The notes below the pieces were generated by a model, which saw only the letters and a program-made list of their open reading frames with translations, had not been told where the DNA came from and searched no databases. Both the position numbers and the translations under genes were made by a program. A stretch of DNA of 9,347 nucleotides from Eubacterium sp. (GTDB taxonomy: Bacteria; Bacillota; Clostridia; Peptostreptococcales; Anaerovoracaceae), in assembly GCA_017419895.1 (NCBI GenBank), contig JAFOKI010000021.1, positions 1-9,347 of the forward strand, read 5' to 3'. Positions 1 through 6,950 of the stretch are shown here, one piece after another. Each line of letters opens with the position of its first letter. The first letter of the stretch is position 1.

Positions 1-3000
1 CATATAGCCTACGGTTACCGGCTTGTCGAAGTATTCTCCGGTCCTGCCGTCTCTCAGTCTCAGTTTTCCGCTCTCGGGCAGTCCGCATTCCTTAAGGAGA
101 TTGCGGATGTCGCCTTCCTTGGCTCCGTCAAATACCGGAGTGGAAATGTACCAGCCTTTGTTCTTGGCCGCGAGTCCGAGATGTACTTCGAGAACCTGTC
201 CTACGTTCATTCGGGACGGTACGCCGAGAGGATTCAGCATCATCTGGAGCGGTGTTCCGTCGTCGAGGAACGGCATATCTTCTTCCGGAAGAATGCAGGA
301 TACGACACCTTTGTTTCCGTGACGTCCCGCCATCTTGTCACCGACCTGGATCTTGCGCTTGGAAGCGACATAGACCCTGACCAGTTTATTCACGCCCGGC
401 GCGAGTTCGTCGCCACTGTTCTCCCTTGTGAACACACGGACGTCGATAACGATACCTGATTCACCGTGCGGAACGCGGAGCGACGTGTCTCTGACGTCCT
501 TGGCTTTTTCTCCGAATACCGTGCGCAGGAGCTTTTCTTCTCCGCTCTTGGCACTCTGTCCCTTAGGCGTTACTTTTCCTACGAGGATATCTGTTGATTT
601 GACTTCAGCGCCGATACGGATGATGCCTTCCTCGTCGAGCTGGCTGAGAAGCTCAGCGCCGACGTTCGGGATATCATTCGTGATCTCTTCGTCACCGAGT
701 TTGGTGTTGCGCGCGTCAGTTTCATACTTTGTTATATGTATTGATGTGAGCACGTCGTCCATTATGAGGCGTTCATTGAGTATGACCGCGTCCTCATAGT
801 TGTAGCCTTCCCACGTCATGAACCCGACCAGCAGGTTTTTGCCGAGGGAGATCTCGCCGAGATCTGTGGAAGGTCCGTCAGCAATGACTTCTCCCGCTTC
901 CACATGCTCGCCGTGATCGACTATCGGTCTCTGGTTGATGCATGTGCCCTGGTTGGAACGCTTGTATTTCAGGAGAGCGTATTCGTCTTCCCCTTCTCCG
1001 TCGTCACGCGTGATAACGATCGTCTCAGCGTCGACGAATTCAACGGTTCCGCTGTTCTTGGCGAGTATCACAACGCCCGAGTCCACAGCCGCGCGGTACT
1101 CAATACCTGTACCTACGAACGGAGCTTCCGTTACCATCAGAGGAACAGCCTGGCGCTGCATGTTGGATCCCATCAGCGCACGGTTAGCGTCGTCGTTCTC
1201 GAGGAACGGGATCATTGCCGCGGCTACCGAAACTACCTGTTTCGGGGAAACGTCCATCATGTCGATCTCGTCCTTCGGGAAGAGCGAAATCTCACCGCCT
1301 GCGCCTCTGGCGAGGACCTTTTCATTGATGAAATGGCCGCTCTCGTCGAGAGGTTCACTCGCCTGCGCGATTATGAGGAGTTCTTCCTCTTCGGCGGTTA
1401 TGTACTTCACCTTGTCGGTGACTATTCCGTTTTCTTTGTCGACTATACGATACGGAGTCTCGATGAATCCGTACTTATTGATTATTCCGTAAGTCGTGAG
1501 CGATCCGATAAGACCGATGTTCGGACCTTCCGGAGTCTCTATCGGGCACATTCTGCCGTAGTGCGAGTAGTGGATATCACGAACGTCGAATCCGGCTCTC
1601 TCTCTTGAAAGTCCTCCGGGACCGAGCGCGGAAAGTCTGCGCTTGTGAGTGAGCTCGGAAAGCGGGTTGTTCTGGTCCATGAACTGGGACAGCTGGGAAC
1701 TTCCGAAGAATTCCCTTACTGCCGCGACTACAGGTCTAGTATTGACGAGTGACTGCGGAGTAAGCGAATCGTCGTCGTTCTTCTGCGCCATCTTTTCCCT
1801 GACGCTTCTTTCCATCCTGGAAAGACCGATCCTGAACTGGTTCTGGAGAAGTTCTCCAACGTTCTTGAGACGGCGGTTTCCGAGATGGTCGATGTTGTCG
1901 ATCTCTCCGATTCCGTGGCTCAGGTTGAGAAGATAGCTTACGGAAGCGATCAGGTCAGCCAGGATGATGTGCTTGGGCGAAAGCTCGTCGCGTCTCTGGA
2001 CGATCTTGCGTCTCAAGTCCTCGTCACTGATGTCGTGATCCTCGTCCAGGATCTCTTTCAGCACGGGATAGTAAACCTGATCCTCGGGGATGTTAAGATC
2101 CGTGAGGTCGATATCTCTTCCCTCAAGGAAATTGTATATGGGAACAAAGCGGTTTCCGACGATTTTCGTCTCTTTTGAATCGTCGAGCTTGCTCTTGACC
2201 AATACATACTCAACACCCGATTCCTCGATCGTGTGACCCATCTCTCTTGTGATGAGTTCGCCTGCCGAAACAAGGATCTCACCGGTCGTCGGATCCACTA
2301 CGTCCTCTGCCGCGACCACGTCAACGAGTCTTGCGGCTATGCCGAGTTTTTTGTTGAACTTGAAACGGCCGACATGAGCGATATCGTATCTCTTGGAATC
2401 GAAGAACAAAGACTCGAGATGTTTTCTCGCGCCTTCCTCAGTCGCGGGCTCACCCGGACGGAGTTTCTTATATACTTCCTTTAGAGCGGTGCCTCTGTCG
2501 TTGGTCGAATCCTTTGCGAGAGTTTCTTCGAGATTCGGTTCTGAACCAAACGTGAGTCTGATCTCATCATTTGTTTCCATACCAAGAGCTCTGAGCAGCA
2601 TGGTCATGGGGAACTTACGCGTCTTGTCGGCGCGAACGTTGATGACTCCGCTGGAATCAGTTTCATATTCGATCCATGCGCCTCTCATCGGCATGATCTG
2701 CGCCGAATAAAGACGGTTATTGGACTTATCGGTGGTGACAGCGTAATTAGCTCCTGGAGCGCGTCCGAGCTGTGTAACGATAACTCGTTCCGCTCCGTTG
2801 TAGATGAAGGTGCCCTGCTCGGTCATGAGCGGGAAATCCCCCATGAATACGTCATTGTATTTAACTTCTCCTGTTTCCAGGTTGACAAGACGCATCTTGA
2901 CCTTGAGCGGAGCAGCGTATGTCGCTTCTCTTTCTTTGCATTCTTCCTGATCGTACTTGGGCGGGATCTCAAGAGAATAATCCACAAACTCAAGGCTCAG

Positions 3001-3177
3001 ATTCCCTGCATAGTCTCTTATCGGCGAGATGTCATCGAACGCTTCTTTCAGTCCATCTTCAAGGAACCAGCGGTAAGACTTGGTCTGAATGTCGATGAGG
3101 TTTGGCATCGGCCAGACTTCTGTGATCTTACCGAACGACATGCGTTCTTTTTTGCCAACTTTTACTGGTTTCGGCAT
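1..3177 (-). CDS. rpoB: RNA polymerase beta subunit, C-terminus cut off by window edge
   Basis: This is the beta subunit of core RNA polymerase, which forms one side of the active-site cleft. The frame is open for 1059 codons from the ATG at 3177 to base 1. The N-terminus ([18 protein letters not shown]) is normal, and an AAGGAG ribosome binding site lies about 8 nt upstream. The rifampicin-binding cluster is intact at residues 490-522 ([15 protein letters not shown]...THKRR...SALGPGG). D501, H511 and S516 match E. coli D516, H526 and S531, so no classical resistance change is seen. Further conserved blocks follow: [53 protein letters not shown] and [15 protein letters not shown]. The fragment stops at TVGYM, so the C-terminal clamp region and the contacts with beta prime lie outside; clostridial RpoB is usually around 1200-1250 residues. 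It has its own promoter and is not co-transcribed with rplL. Confidence 0.98.
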   Translation of the reverse strand, partial: MPKPVKVGKKERMSFGKITEVWPMPNLIDIQTKSYRWFLEDGLKEAFDDISPIRDYAGNLSLEFVDYSLEIPPKYDQEECKEREATYAAPLKVKMRLVNLETGEVKYNDVFMGDFPLMTEQGTFIYNGAERVIVTQLGRAPGANYAVTTDKSNNRLYSAQIMPMRGAWIEYETDSSGVINVRADKTRKFPMTMLLRALGMETNDEIRLTFGSEPNLEETLAKDSTNDRGTALKEVYKKLRPGEPATEEGARKHLESLFFDSKRYDIAHVGRFKFNKKLGIAARLVDVVAAEDVVDPTTGEILVSAGELITREMGHTIEESGVEYVLVKSKLDDSKETKIVGNRFVPIYNFLEGRDIDLTDLNIPEDQVYYPVLKEILDEDHDISDEDLRRKIVQRRDELSPKHIILADLIASVSYLLNLSHGIGEIDNIDHLGNRRLKNVGELLQNQFRIGLSRMERSVREKMAQKNDDDSLTPQSLVNTRPVVAAVREFFGSSQLSQFMDQNNPLSELTHKRRLSALGPGGLSRERAGFDVRDIHYSHYGRMCPIETPEGPNIGLIGSLTTYGIINKYGFIETPYRIVDKENGIVTDKVKYITAEEEELLIIAQASEPLDESGHFINEKVLARGAGGEISLFPKDEIDMMDVSPKQVVSVAAAMIPFLENDDANRALMGSNMQRQAVPLMVTEAPFVGTGIEYRAAVDSGVVILAKNSGTVEFVDAETIVITRDDGEGEDEYALLKYKRSNQGTCINQRPIVDHGEHVEAGEVIADGPSTDLGEISLGKNLLVGFMTWEGYNYEDAVILNERLIMDDVLTSIHITKYETDARNTKLGDEEITNDIPNVGAELLSQLDEEGIIRIGAEVKSTDILVGKVTPKGQSAKSGEEKLLRTVFGEKAKDVRDTSLRVPHGESGIVIDVRVFTRENSGDELAPGVNKLVRVYVASKRKIQVGDKMAGRHGNKGVVSCILPEEDMPFLDDGTPLQMMLNPLGVPSRMNVGQVLEVHLGLAAKNKGWYISTPVFDGAKEGDIRNLLKECGLPESGKLRLRDGRTGEYFDKPVTVGYM
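1612..1710 (-). other. Rifampicin-resistance-determining region of rpoB, wild-type residues
   Basis: Codons 490-522 of the rpoB frame encode the main rifamycin contact region. The residues most often changed in resistant isolates are all of sensitive type: Q498 (E. coli Q513), D501, H511, R514 and S516. The only visible differences from E. coli are conservative Leu replacements for Ile, at residues 509 and 515. The assignment of E. coli equivalents is from my own alignment, with a constant offset of 15. Confidence 0.9.
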
Positions 3178-3227
3178 GCTTATCACTCCTTATATCCTAT
3201 CAAAAAGTGCTTCCGTGGCAGTCTAAT

Positions 3228-3256
3228 ATTATACCGCCATTGCGTCAAACCGTCAA
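3228..3256 (-). promoter_or_regulatory. Consensus sigma-A promoter for rpoB
   Basis: Reading the minus strand, a TTGACG -35 box (3256-3251) is followed by exactly 17 bp and a perfect TATAAT -10 box (3233-3228). The predicted start is an A at about 3222, giving a 5' leader of about 45 nt that contains the AAGGAG ribosome binding site. This near-consensus promoter explains how rpoB (and presumably rpoC) is expressed although it is cut off from the rplJL transcript. Its -35 box lies about 40 bp from the divergent larE promoter. Confidence 0.9.
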
Positions 3257-3295
3257 CAAAAACTTAAAGCATTAATGTGTTTTTTACGTGAATTT

Positions 3296-3327
3296 TTGTA
3301 TTTCTTTCATTCTTTTTAGGGTATAAT
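3296..3327 (+). promoter_or_regulatory. Probable larE-larB promoter with strong -10 and poor -35
   Basis: A perfect TATAAT lies at 3322-3327. No good -35 box stands at the optimal 17 bp distance (TATTTC at 3299-3304). The best-looking box, TTGTAT at 3296-3301, is 20 bp away, and there is no TGn extension in front of the -10. The predicted start is around 3334, so the leader before larE is only about 15-30 nt. A good -10 with a weak -35 is compatible with activator-dependent or low-level expression, which is inference. Confidence 0.6.
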
Positions 3328-3345
3328 ACATATAAATCACTTATT

Positions 3346-3368
3346 GGTTATGGGATATAGGGTTATGG
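3346..3368 (+). repeat. Short direct repeat over the two candidate larE start codons
   Basis: The octamer GGTTATGG occurs at 3346-3353 and again at 3361-3368, a 15-bp period equal to five codons. Each copy contains an in-frame ATG (3350 and 3365). The repeat may be a small duplication of the initiation site or chance. It makes the true start codon hard to call. Confidence 0.5.
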
Positions 3369-4204
3369 AAAACTACGATTACGACAAAAGAAATGTGACC
3401 GGGCTCGACGCGCACGGCAAGTACGCGGTGCTCGTCGATTACCTGAAAGAACTGGGGAGCTGCGCCATCGCCTTTTCCGGCGGAGTTGATTCGACTTTTC
3501 TCGTGGCAGCGGCTCACGAGGCGCTTGGCGACAACATGATCGCCGTTACGGCAAAATCCGAAACATTTTCAGAAAGAGAGCGGAACGAAGCGGCAGCGCT
3601 TTGCCGTAAGCTCGGTGTCAGACACGTCATTACCGAAACGACTGAGCTGGATATTCCGGGTTTTTCTGAAAATCCACCCGACAGGTGCTACATCTGCAAA
3701 AAAGGCATCTTCGGCGAACTGATCGATATAGCCGGGAAGAATGGCATGGCATGCGTCTGCGAAGGCTCCAACATGGACGACATGGGAGACTACAGGCCGG
3801 GACTCAGAGCCATCCGTGAGCTCGGCGTCAAAAGTCCGCTCAGAACAGCGGGGCTTACCAAACAGGAGATCCGCAACCTGTCAAAAGAAATGAATCTTCC
3901 GACATGGGACAAACCCTCATTCGCATGCCTCGCTTCGCGCTTTGTTTACGGGGAAACCATAACAAAGGAGAAGCTCGTGATGGTCGGAACCGCCGAGGAA
4001 GTCCTGCGCAGCATCGGTATAAAGCAGTTCCGTGTAAGAATGCACGGGAAAACCGTTGCCAGAATTGAAGTACTGCCTGAAGATTTCGCTGTTGTGCTGG
4101 AACACCGCAGCGAGATACTCGGGAAATACCGTGAGCTTGGATTCACGTATGTCGCAATGGACCTCGCGGGGTACAGAACAGGCAGCATGAACGAGACACT
4201 TTGA
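3350..4204 (+). CDS. larE: ATP-dependent sacrificial/sulfur transferase LarE (nickel-pincer cofactor synthesis)
   Basis: LarE adenylates the carboxylates of pyridinium-3,5-biscarboxylic acid mononucleotide (P2CMN) and replaces them with thiocarboxylates, giving P2TMN for nickel insertion. The frame shows the N-type ATP pyrophosphatase P-loop SGGVDST, about 43 residues from the ATG at 3350. It also has the family block NPPDRCYICKKGIFGEL, an EGSNMDD block and PSFACLASRF. The Cys of ACLASR aligns with Cys176 of Lactobacillus plantarum LarE, which donates its own sulfur. I see no other cysteine after it, which fits the sacrificial single-Cys type better than the iron-sulfur-cluster type, though an alignment is needed. 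The start is uncertain: TTG 3344, ATG 3350 and ATG 3365 are in frame and none has a strong ribosome binding site. About 284 residues is normal for the family. It is followed 18 bp later by larB. Confidence 0.93.
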   Translation: MGYRVMENYDYDKRNVTGLDAHGKYAVLVDYLKELGSCAIAFSGGVDSTFLVAAAHEALGDNMIAVTAKSETFSERERNEAAALCRKLGVRHVITETTELDIPGFSENPPDRCYICKKGIFGELIDIAGKNGMACVCEGSNMDDMGDYRPGLRAIRELGVKSPLRTAGLTKQEIRNLSKEMNLPTWDKPSFACLASRFVYGETITKEKLVMVGTAEEVLRSIGIKQFRVRMHGKTVARIEVLPEDFAVVLEHRSEILGKYRELGFTYVAMDLAGYRTGSMNETL

Positions 4205-4222
4205 CACAAGGAGATAAACAAA

Positions 4223-4906
4223 ATGACAAATAACTGCGGATTTGATGATATGGGGTTTGCAAAGCTGGATACGGACAGAGTTGAACGCTCGGGATTCCCT
4301 GAGGTTATCTTCTGCGCCGGGAAACCCGATGATTATCTCGTGTCGATTTTTAAGCGCATGACCGAAACTCAGGGAAAAGCCTTCGGCACGCGCGCGAGCG
4401 CCGAGCAGGCTCAGCTCGTTATGTCGAGCGTTCCGGGCGCCGAATACGACCCGATTTCAAAAATACTAAAAGTCGAGGATCCTGATGCCGCTTCCGGCCG
4501 TAAAGGATTGGTCGCGGTCTGCACAGCCGGAACCGCCGACATTCCCGTCGCGGAAGAAGCCGCACAGACAGTTGAATACTTCGGAGCGAACGCTGAAAGA
4601 ATATATGACGTCGGAGTCAGCGGCATTCACAGACTCCTCGCGAAATCAGACCGTATCAGAGAAGCAGACTGCGTTATCGCGGTCGCGGGTATGGAAGGCG
4701 CGCTTCCGAGCGTGATTGGAGGACTCGTCAGAAATCCGGTCATCGCCGTTCCGACTTCTGTAGGATACGGAGCAAATCTCGGCGGGATATCTGCCCTCCT
4801 CACTATGATAAACTCATGCGCGAACGGTATCGCCGTTGTGAATATCGACAACGGCTATGGCGCGGGCTACATCGCGACGCAGATCACAAGACTGGCGAAC
4901 AGATGA
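4223..4906 (+). CDS. larB: Pyridinium-3,5-biscarboxylic acid mononucleotide synthase LarB
   Basis: LarB carboxylates the pyridinium ring of nicotinic acid adenine dinucleotide and hydrolyses the phosphoanhydride, yielding P2CMN, the substrate LarE then sulfurates. The 227-residue product has a short N-terminal region with FPEVIFCAGKPDD (residues 25-37). A PurE-like carboxylase domain follows, with TAGTADIPVAEEA (101-113), VAGMEGALPSVIGGLV (154-169), PVIAVPTSVGYGA (172-184) and VVNIDNGYGAGY (205-216). Cys199 in the NSCA motif fits Cys221 of L. plantarum LarB, the residue that forms a covalent adduct with the pyridine ring. The ATG has an AAGGAG site 9 nt upstream. It is 18 bp after larE, so the two are almost certainly one transcript. 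The protein is about 20 residues shorter at the N-terminus than the L. plantarum one. No larC or larA follows. Confidence 0.95.
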   Translation: MTNNCGFDDMGFAKLDTDRVERSGFPEVIFCAGKPDDYLVSIFKRMTETQGKAFGTRASAEQAQLVMSSVPGAEYDPISKILKVEDPDAASGRKGLVAVCTAGTADIPVAEEAAQTVEYFGANAERIYDVGVSGIHRLLAKSDRIREADCVIAVAGMEGALPSVIGGLVRNPVIAVPTSVGYGANLGGISALLTMINSCANGIAVVNIDNGYGAGYIATQITRLANR

Positions 4907-4912
4907 TGCTGA

Positions 4913-4925
4913 GCGGCTTTGCCGC
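4913..4925 (+). other. Small GC hairpin just after larB
   Basis: GCGGC, a TTT loop and GCCGC form a perfect 5-bp stem seven bases after the larB stop codon. No T-run follows, so it is not an intrinsic terminator by itself. It may be a 3'-end stabilising stem or incidental. Confidence 0.3.
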
Positions 4926-4965
4926 GCCACCTAACAAAGACTTCACTGCCATTCACCACGCACTT

Positions 4966-4996
4966 AAAAACGGGCACGTTTCCGCGCCCGTTTTTT
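4966..4996. terminator. Bidirectional intrinsic terminator between larB and rplL
   Basis: A run of five A (4966-4970) and CGGGC (4971-4975) pair with GCCCG (4986-4990) and a run of six T (4991-4996), leaving a 10-nt loop. On the plus strand the T-run ends the larE-larB message about 85 nt after its stop. On the minus strand the complement of the A-run gives the U-tract for the rplL message, about 25 nt after its stop. It therefore insulates both convergent units and separates rplJL from rpoB. Confidence 0.9.
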
Positions 4997-5019
4997 GTTC
5001 GTTTTCAGATCCGTGAATC

Positions 5020-5385
5020 TTATTTGAGTTCGACTGTTCCGCCGACTTCTTCGATCTTAGCTTTGATCTCTTCAGCTTCAGCTTTCTCGATACCTTCTTT
5101 GATGGGATTCGGAGCTCCGTCAACGAGAGCTTTAGCTTCTTTGAGGCCGAGTCCGGTGATCTCTCTGACAACTTTGATGACCTTGATTTTCTGGTCGCCA
5201 ACTGATGCGAGAACAGCCGTGAATTCTGTCTGCTCTTCAACTTCTTCAACAGCGCCGCCCGCCGGTCCTGCTACAACAGCTGCAGCAGCGGAAACGCCGA
5301 ATTCTTCTTCACAAGCTTTTACGAGCTCGTTGAGCTCAAGTACCGTCATGTTCTTGATGGCTTCTATGATCTGTGCTTTATCCAT
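5020..5385 (-). CDS. rplL: 50S ribosomal protein L7/L12
   Basis: This is the multicopy stalk protein that recruits and stimulates the translational GTPases; dimers bind the C-terminal helix of L10. The 121 residues show the N-terminal dimerisation domain (1 to about 33, with [19 protein letters not shown]). An Ala/Gly/Glu hinge (about 36-52) follows, then the globular C-terminal domain with [20 protein letters not shown] and the usual GGTVELK end. Length is typical. The ribosome binding site is AAGGAAAGGA just upstream of the ATG. It is the last gene of the ribosomal unit; the next minus-strand gene, rpoB, lies 1.8 kb further on, beyond the terminator and the lar cassette. Confidence 0.98.
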   Translation of the reverse strand: MDKAQIIEAIKNMTVLELNELVKACEEEFGVSAAAAVVAGPAGGAVEEVEEQTEFTAVLASVGDQKIKVIKVVREITGLGLKEAKALVDGAPNPIKEGIEKAEAEEIKAKIEEVGGTVELK

Positions 5386-5411
5386 TTTTGATTCCTTTCC
5401 TTAAATTATTC

Positions 5412-5429
5412 CGGCTCACACAGGAGCCG
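5412..5429 (-). promoter_or_regulatory. Hairpin in the rplJ-rplL spacer
   Basis: In the minus-strand RNA, CGGCUC and GAGCCG form a 6-bp stem with a 6-nt loop, followed by GAAUAAUUU. The stem lies 26 nt upstream of the rplL ATG. The tail is too poor in U for an efficient terminator. It could be a weak attenuator, an RNA-processing site or a stabiliser that helps set the L12 to L10 ratio. That role is inference; the stem itself is clear. Confidence 0.45.
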
Positions 5430-5458
5430 CTTGTTTTTACTGTGATCTGGCAGAATGA

Positions 5459-5983
5459 TTATGCCTCTGCCGGAGCTTCCGCCGGAGCTTCTCCGCCCTG
5501 CGCTTTTGCGATCTCGGAAATGAGTCTCGCGAACGAGCTTACAGGCGACTGGATGCTTCCGAGGAATTTAGCTATGAGTTCTTCTCTGGACGGAATGTCG
5601 GCGATCTTAACGATACCATCGGCATCATAAAAATCTCCATCAACTACGCCGCCTTTGAACGCCATCTTGTTGTATTTCTTGATAGCTGCTTTCAGAACTC
5701 TAGCGGGAGCCGTCGCGTCGGATTTGCTTACCGCGATAGCGCTCGGTCCTTCCATAACCGCTGTGAGCGGCTCAAATTCCGTTCCTGCAACCGCTCTCTT
5801 CATGAGCGTGTTCTTGTATACGGAGTATTCTATGTTTGCCTCTCTGAGAGTTTTTCTCATCTCATCGACTTCGGCAACTGTCGTTCCCATGTAATCGATG
5901 ATTACGGCAGCCGCAGCACCGTCAAGCTTAGCTTTGATCTCGTCGATCACCTGCTGCTTTTGCATTTTTGCTGCTTCAGACAT
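5459..5983 (-). CDS. rplJ: 50S ribosomal protein L10
   Basis: L10 anchors the L7/L12 stalk to 23S rRNA beside L11 and represses its own operon as the L10-L12 complex. The 174-residue product shows the N-terminal RNA-binding domain with AAAAVIIDYMGTTVAEVDEMR (split around residues 23-43), an EYSVYKNTL block and KMAFKGGVVDG. The C-terminal helix that binds L12 ends in repeated EAPA units. The start at 5983 is chosen because AAAGGAG lies 6 nt upstream. A longer in-frame ATG at 6058 exists, but it has no ribosome binding site and its extra 25 residues resemble no L10 sequence. A regulatory leader precedes the gene. Confidence 0.98.
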   Translation of the reverse strand: MSEAAKMQKQQVIDEIKAKLDGAAAAVIIDYMGTTVAEVDEMRKTLREANIEYSVYKNTLMKRAVAGTEFEPLTAVMEGPSAIAVSKSDATAPARVLKAAIKKYNKMAFKGGVVDGDFYDADGIVKIADIPSREELIAKFLGSIQSPVSSFARLISEIAKAQGGEAPAEAPAEA

Positions 5984-6056
5984 CTGTTCTCCTTTCTGTC
6001 CCGGTATCGGGAACGAATGGCTTTCACCCGGACTGCCCGGGGTCATTTCGGTACTC
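5984..6056 (-). other. rplJ leader between attenuator and start codon, with two GC hairpins
   Basis: In the minus strand, CCCGG (6041-6037) pairs with CCGGG (6031-6027) over a 5-nt loop. Closer to the gene, CCCG (6011-6008) pairs with CGGG (6003-6000) over a 4-nt loop. The second stem ends 6 nt before AAAGGAG. These may keep the ribosome binding site open or add a translational layer to the L10 control; no function can be shown from sequence. Confidence 0.4.
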
Positions 6057-6093
6057 AATAAAAGGTCCCTGTTTACATGACGCAGACAGGGAC
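6057..6093 (-). terminator. Attenuator (intrinsic terminator) in the rplJ leader
   Basis: In the minus-strand RNA, GUCCCUGU (6093-6086) and ACAGGGAC (6072-6065) form a perfect 8-bp stem with a 13-nt loop, followed by C and then UUUUAUU. It sits between the L10 leader and rplJ, where a terminator would only make sense as a regulated one. It matches the arrangement described for Bacillus subtilis rplJL, in which L10-L12 binding promotes premature termination. Confidence 0.82.
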
Positions 6094-6152
6094 AATATTT
6101 TTTATATATTGTACCTCGGCGGGAAATTAAGCTTTCGCACCCGCTGTCTACG
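6081..6152 (-). promoter_or_regulatory. Predicted antiterminator pairing that competes with both leader and attenuator
   Basis: The minus-strand segment CGUAGACAG (6152-6144) can pair with CUGUCUGCG (6089-6081) in nine consecutive pairs, one of them G-U. Skipping the single C at 6143, two further G-C pairs and a G-U follow (6142-6140 with 6090-6092). This long pairing uses up nearly all of the 5' arm of the terminator stem (6093-6086). It also takes the strand that otherwise forms the L10-binding helix. The two structures are therefore mutually exclusive, as needed for an attenuation switch. The pairing was worked out by eye. Confidence 0.7.
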
Positions 6153-6160
6153 GTTGGTTT
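6113..6160 (-). ncRNA. L10 leader (autoregulatory mRNA element bound by L10-L12)
   Basis: The minus strand carries the hallmark strings of the ribosomal L10 leader in order: ACCGUAGACAGCGGGUGC, a short loop with GAAAGCUUAAU, then UCCCGCCGAGGU. GCGGG and CCCGC form the central helix, and the GUAGACA and CCGAGG strands make the characteristic internal region that mimics the 23S rRNA site of L10. It begins about 40 nt after the rplA stop codon, so no separate promoter fits well in the spacer; either the element is transcribed from upstream or a promoter lies inside rplA. Confidence 0.88.
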
Positions 6161-6197
6161 TCAAATTTGGTTTGCGCTTACGCGCGTCTCATCGACG

Positions 6198-6893
6198 TTA
6201 GCCGATAAGTGCCGGATTTACTTTTACTCCCGGGCTCATCGTTGTCGCGAGCGTAACACTTCTGAGATACTGGCCTTTTGCCGCTGCGGGCTTAGCCTTG
6301 ATGAGAGCCGTCATCAGCGCGTTGAAGTTCTGCTCGAGCTTCTCGGGGCCGAATGATTTCTTTCCGATAACCGTGTGGACGATATTCTGCTTGTCCAGAC
6401 GATACTCGACTTTACCGGCTTTGATCTCCTGGAGTGCCTTTGTGACATCCATCGTTACTGTACCCGATTTCGGGTTAGGCATGAGACCTTTCGGACCGAG
6501 AATCTTACCAAGTCTTCCGACAACGCTCATCATGTCCGGAGTAGCTACGCAGACATCGAAGTCAAACCAGTTTTCATTCTTGATCTTCTCAGCCATGTCT
6601 TCAGCTCCGACATAGTCAGCGCCGGCTTTCTCAGCCTCTTCCGCTTTCGGACCTTTTGCGAAAACAAGTACTTTTACTTCTTTTCCTGTTCCGTTCGGAA
6701 GTACGATCGCTCCTCTTACCTGCTGGTCGGCGTGTCTTCCGTCGACACCGAGTCTCACGTGTACTTCTACTGTTTCATCGAATTTCGCAGGCGCTATTTC
6801 AGTGACGAGCTTCAGGGCTTCCTGAACGTCATAGAGCTGCGATTTGTTGAACTTCTCAAGGGAAGCTCTGTAGTTTTTACCATGTTTCGGCAT
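6198..6893 (-). CDS. rplA: 50S ribosomal protein L1
   Basis: L1 forms the mobile L1 stalk on 23S rRNA that moves deacylated tRNA out of the E site, and in many bacteria it represses translation of its own operon. The 231-residue product is of normal length. It shows the N-terminal half of domain I ([20 protein letters not shown]), the inserted domain II with [19 protein letters not shown], and the returning domain I ending in SPGVKVNPA. The ATG is preceded by AAGGAGGAAATC. It is 57 nt after rplK and ends just before the L10 leader. Confidence 0.98.
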   Translation of the reverse strand: MPKHGKNYRASLEKFNKSQLYDVQEALKLVTEIAPAKFDETVEVHVRLGVDGRHADQQVRGAIVLPNGTGKEVKVLVFAKGPKAEEAEKAGADYVGAEDMAEKIKNENWFDFDVCVATPDMMSVVGRLGKILGPKGLMPNPKSGTVTMDVTKALQEIKAGKVEYRLDKQNIVHTVIGKKSFGPEKLEQNFNALMTALIKAKPAAAKGQYLRSVTLATTMSPGVKVNPALIG

Positions 6894-6905
6894 GATTTCC
6901 TCCTT

Positions 6906-6946
6906 GTGGTACCAACGGCCTTCTCTCTTCGAAAAGTGCCTCCCAC
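6906..6946 (-). promoter_or_regulatory. Structured spacer between rplK and rplA
   Basis: In the minus-strand RNA the spacer starts with GUGG (6946-6943) and ends with CCAC (6909-6906), which can pair to close it. Inner complementarity includes GGC with GCC and CUU with AAG around a UUCG-containing loop. The rplA ribosome binding site follows at once. GUGGGAGG...ACCAC spacers are, as I recall, common at this position in Bacillota. A role in L1 feedback or rRNA mimicry is possible but unproven. Confidence 0.35.
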
Positions 6947-6950
6947 GTAA

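Noticed and set aside
904..1608. Long plus-strand open frame of 234 codons opposite rpoB
   Set aside because: It is an antisense shadow of a highly conserved coding region, its start has no ribosome binding site, and the product has no recognisable domain.
1612..1710. Rifampicin-resistance mutation in rpoB
   Set aside because: The residues matching E. coli Q513, D516, H526 and S531 are all wild type.
5984..6058. Longer rplJ start at the ATG ending at 6058
   Set aside because: The added residues are translated regulatory leader, without a ribosome binding site. The ATG at 5983 has AAAGGAG at good spacing and gives a normal L10 N-terminus.
6375..6950. Plus-strand open frame of 191 codons across rplA
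   Set aside because: It is a shadow of L1; there is no ribosome binding site and no family resemblance.
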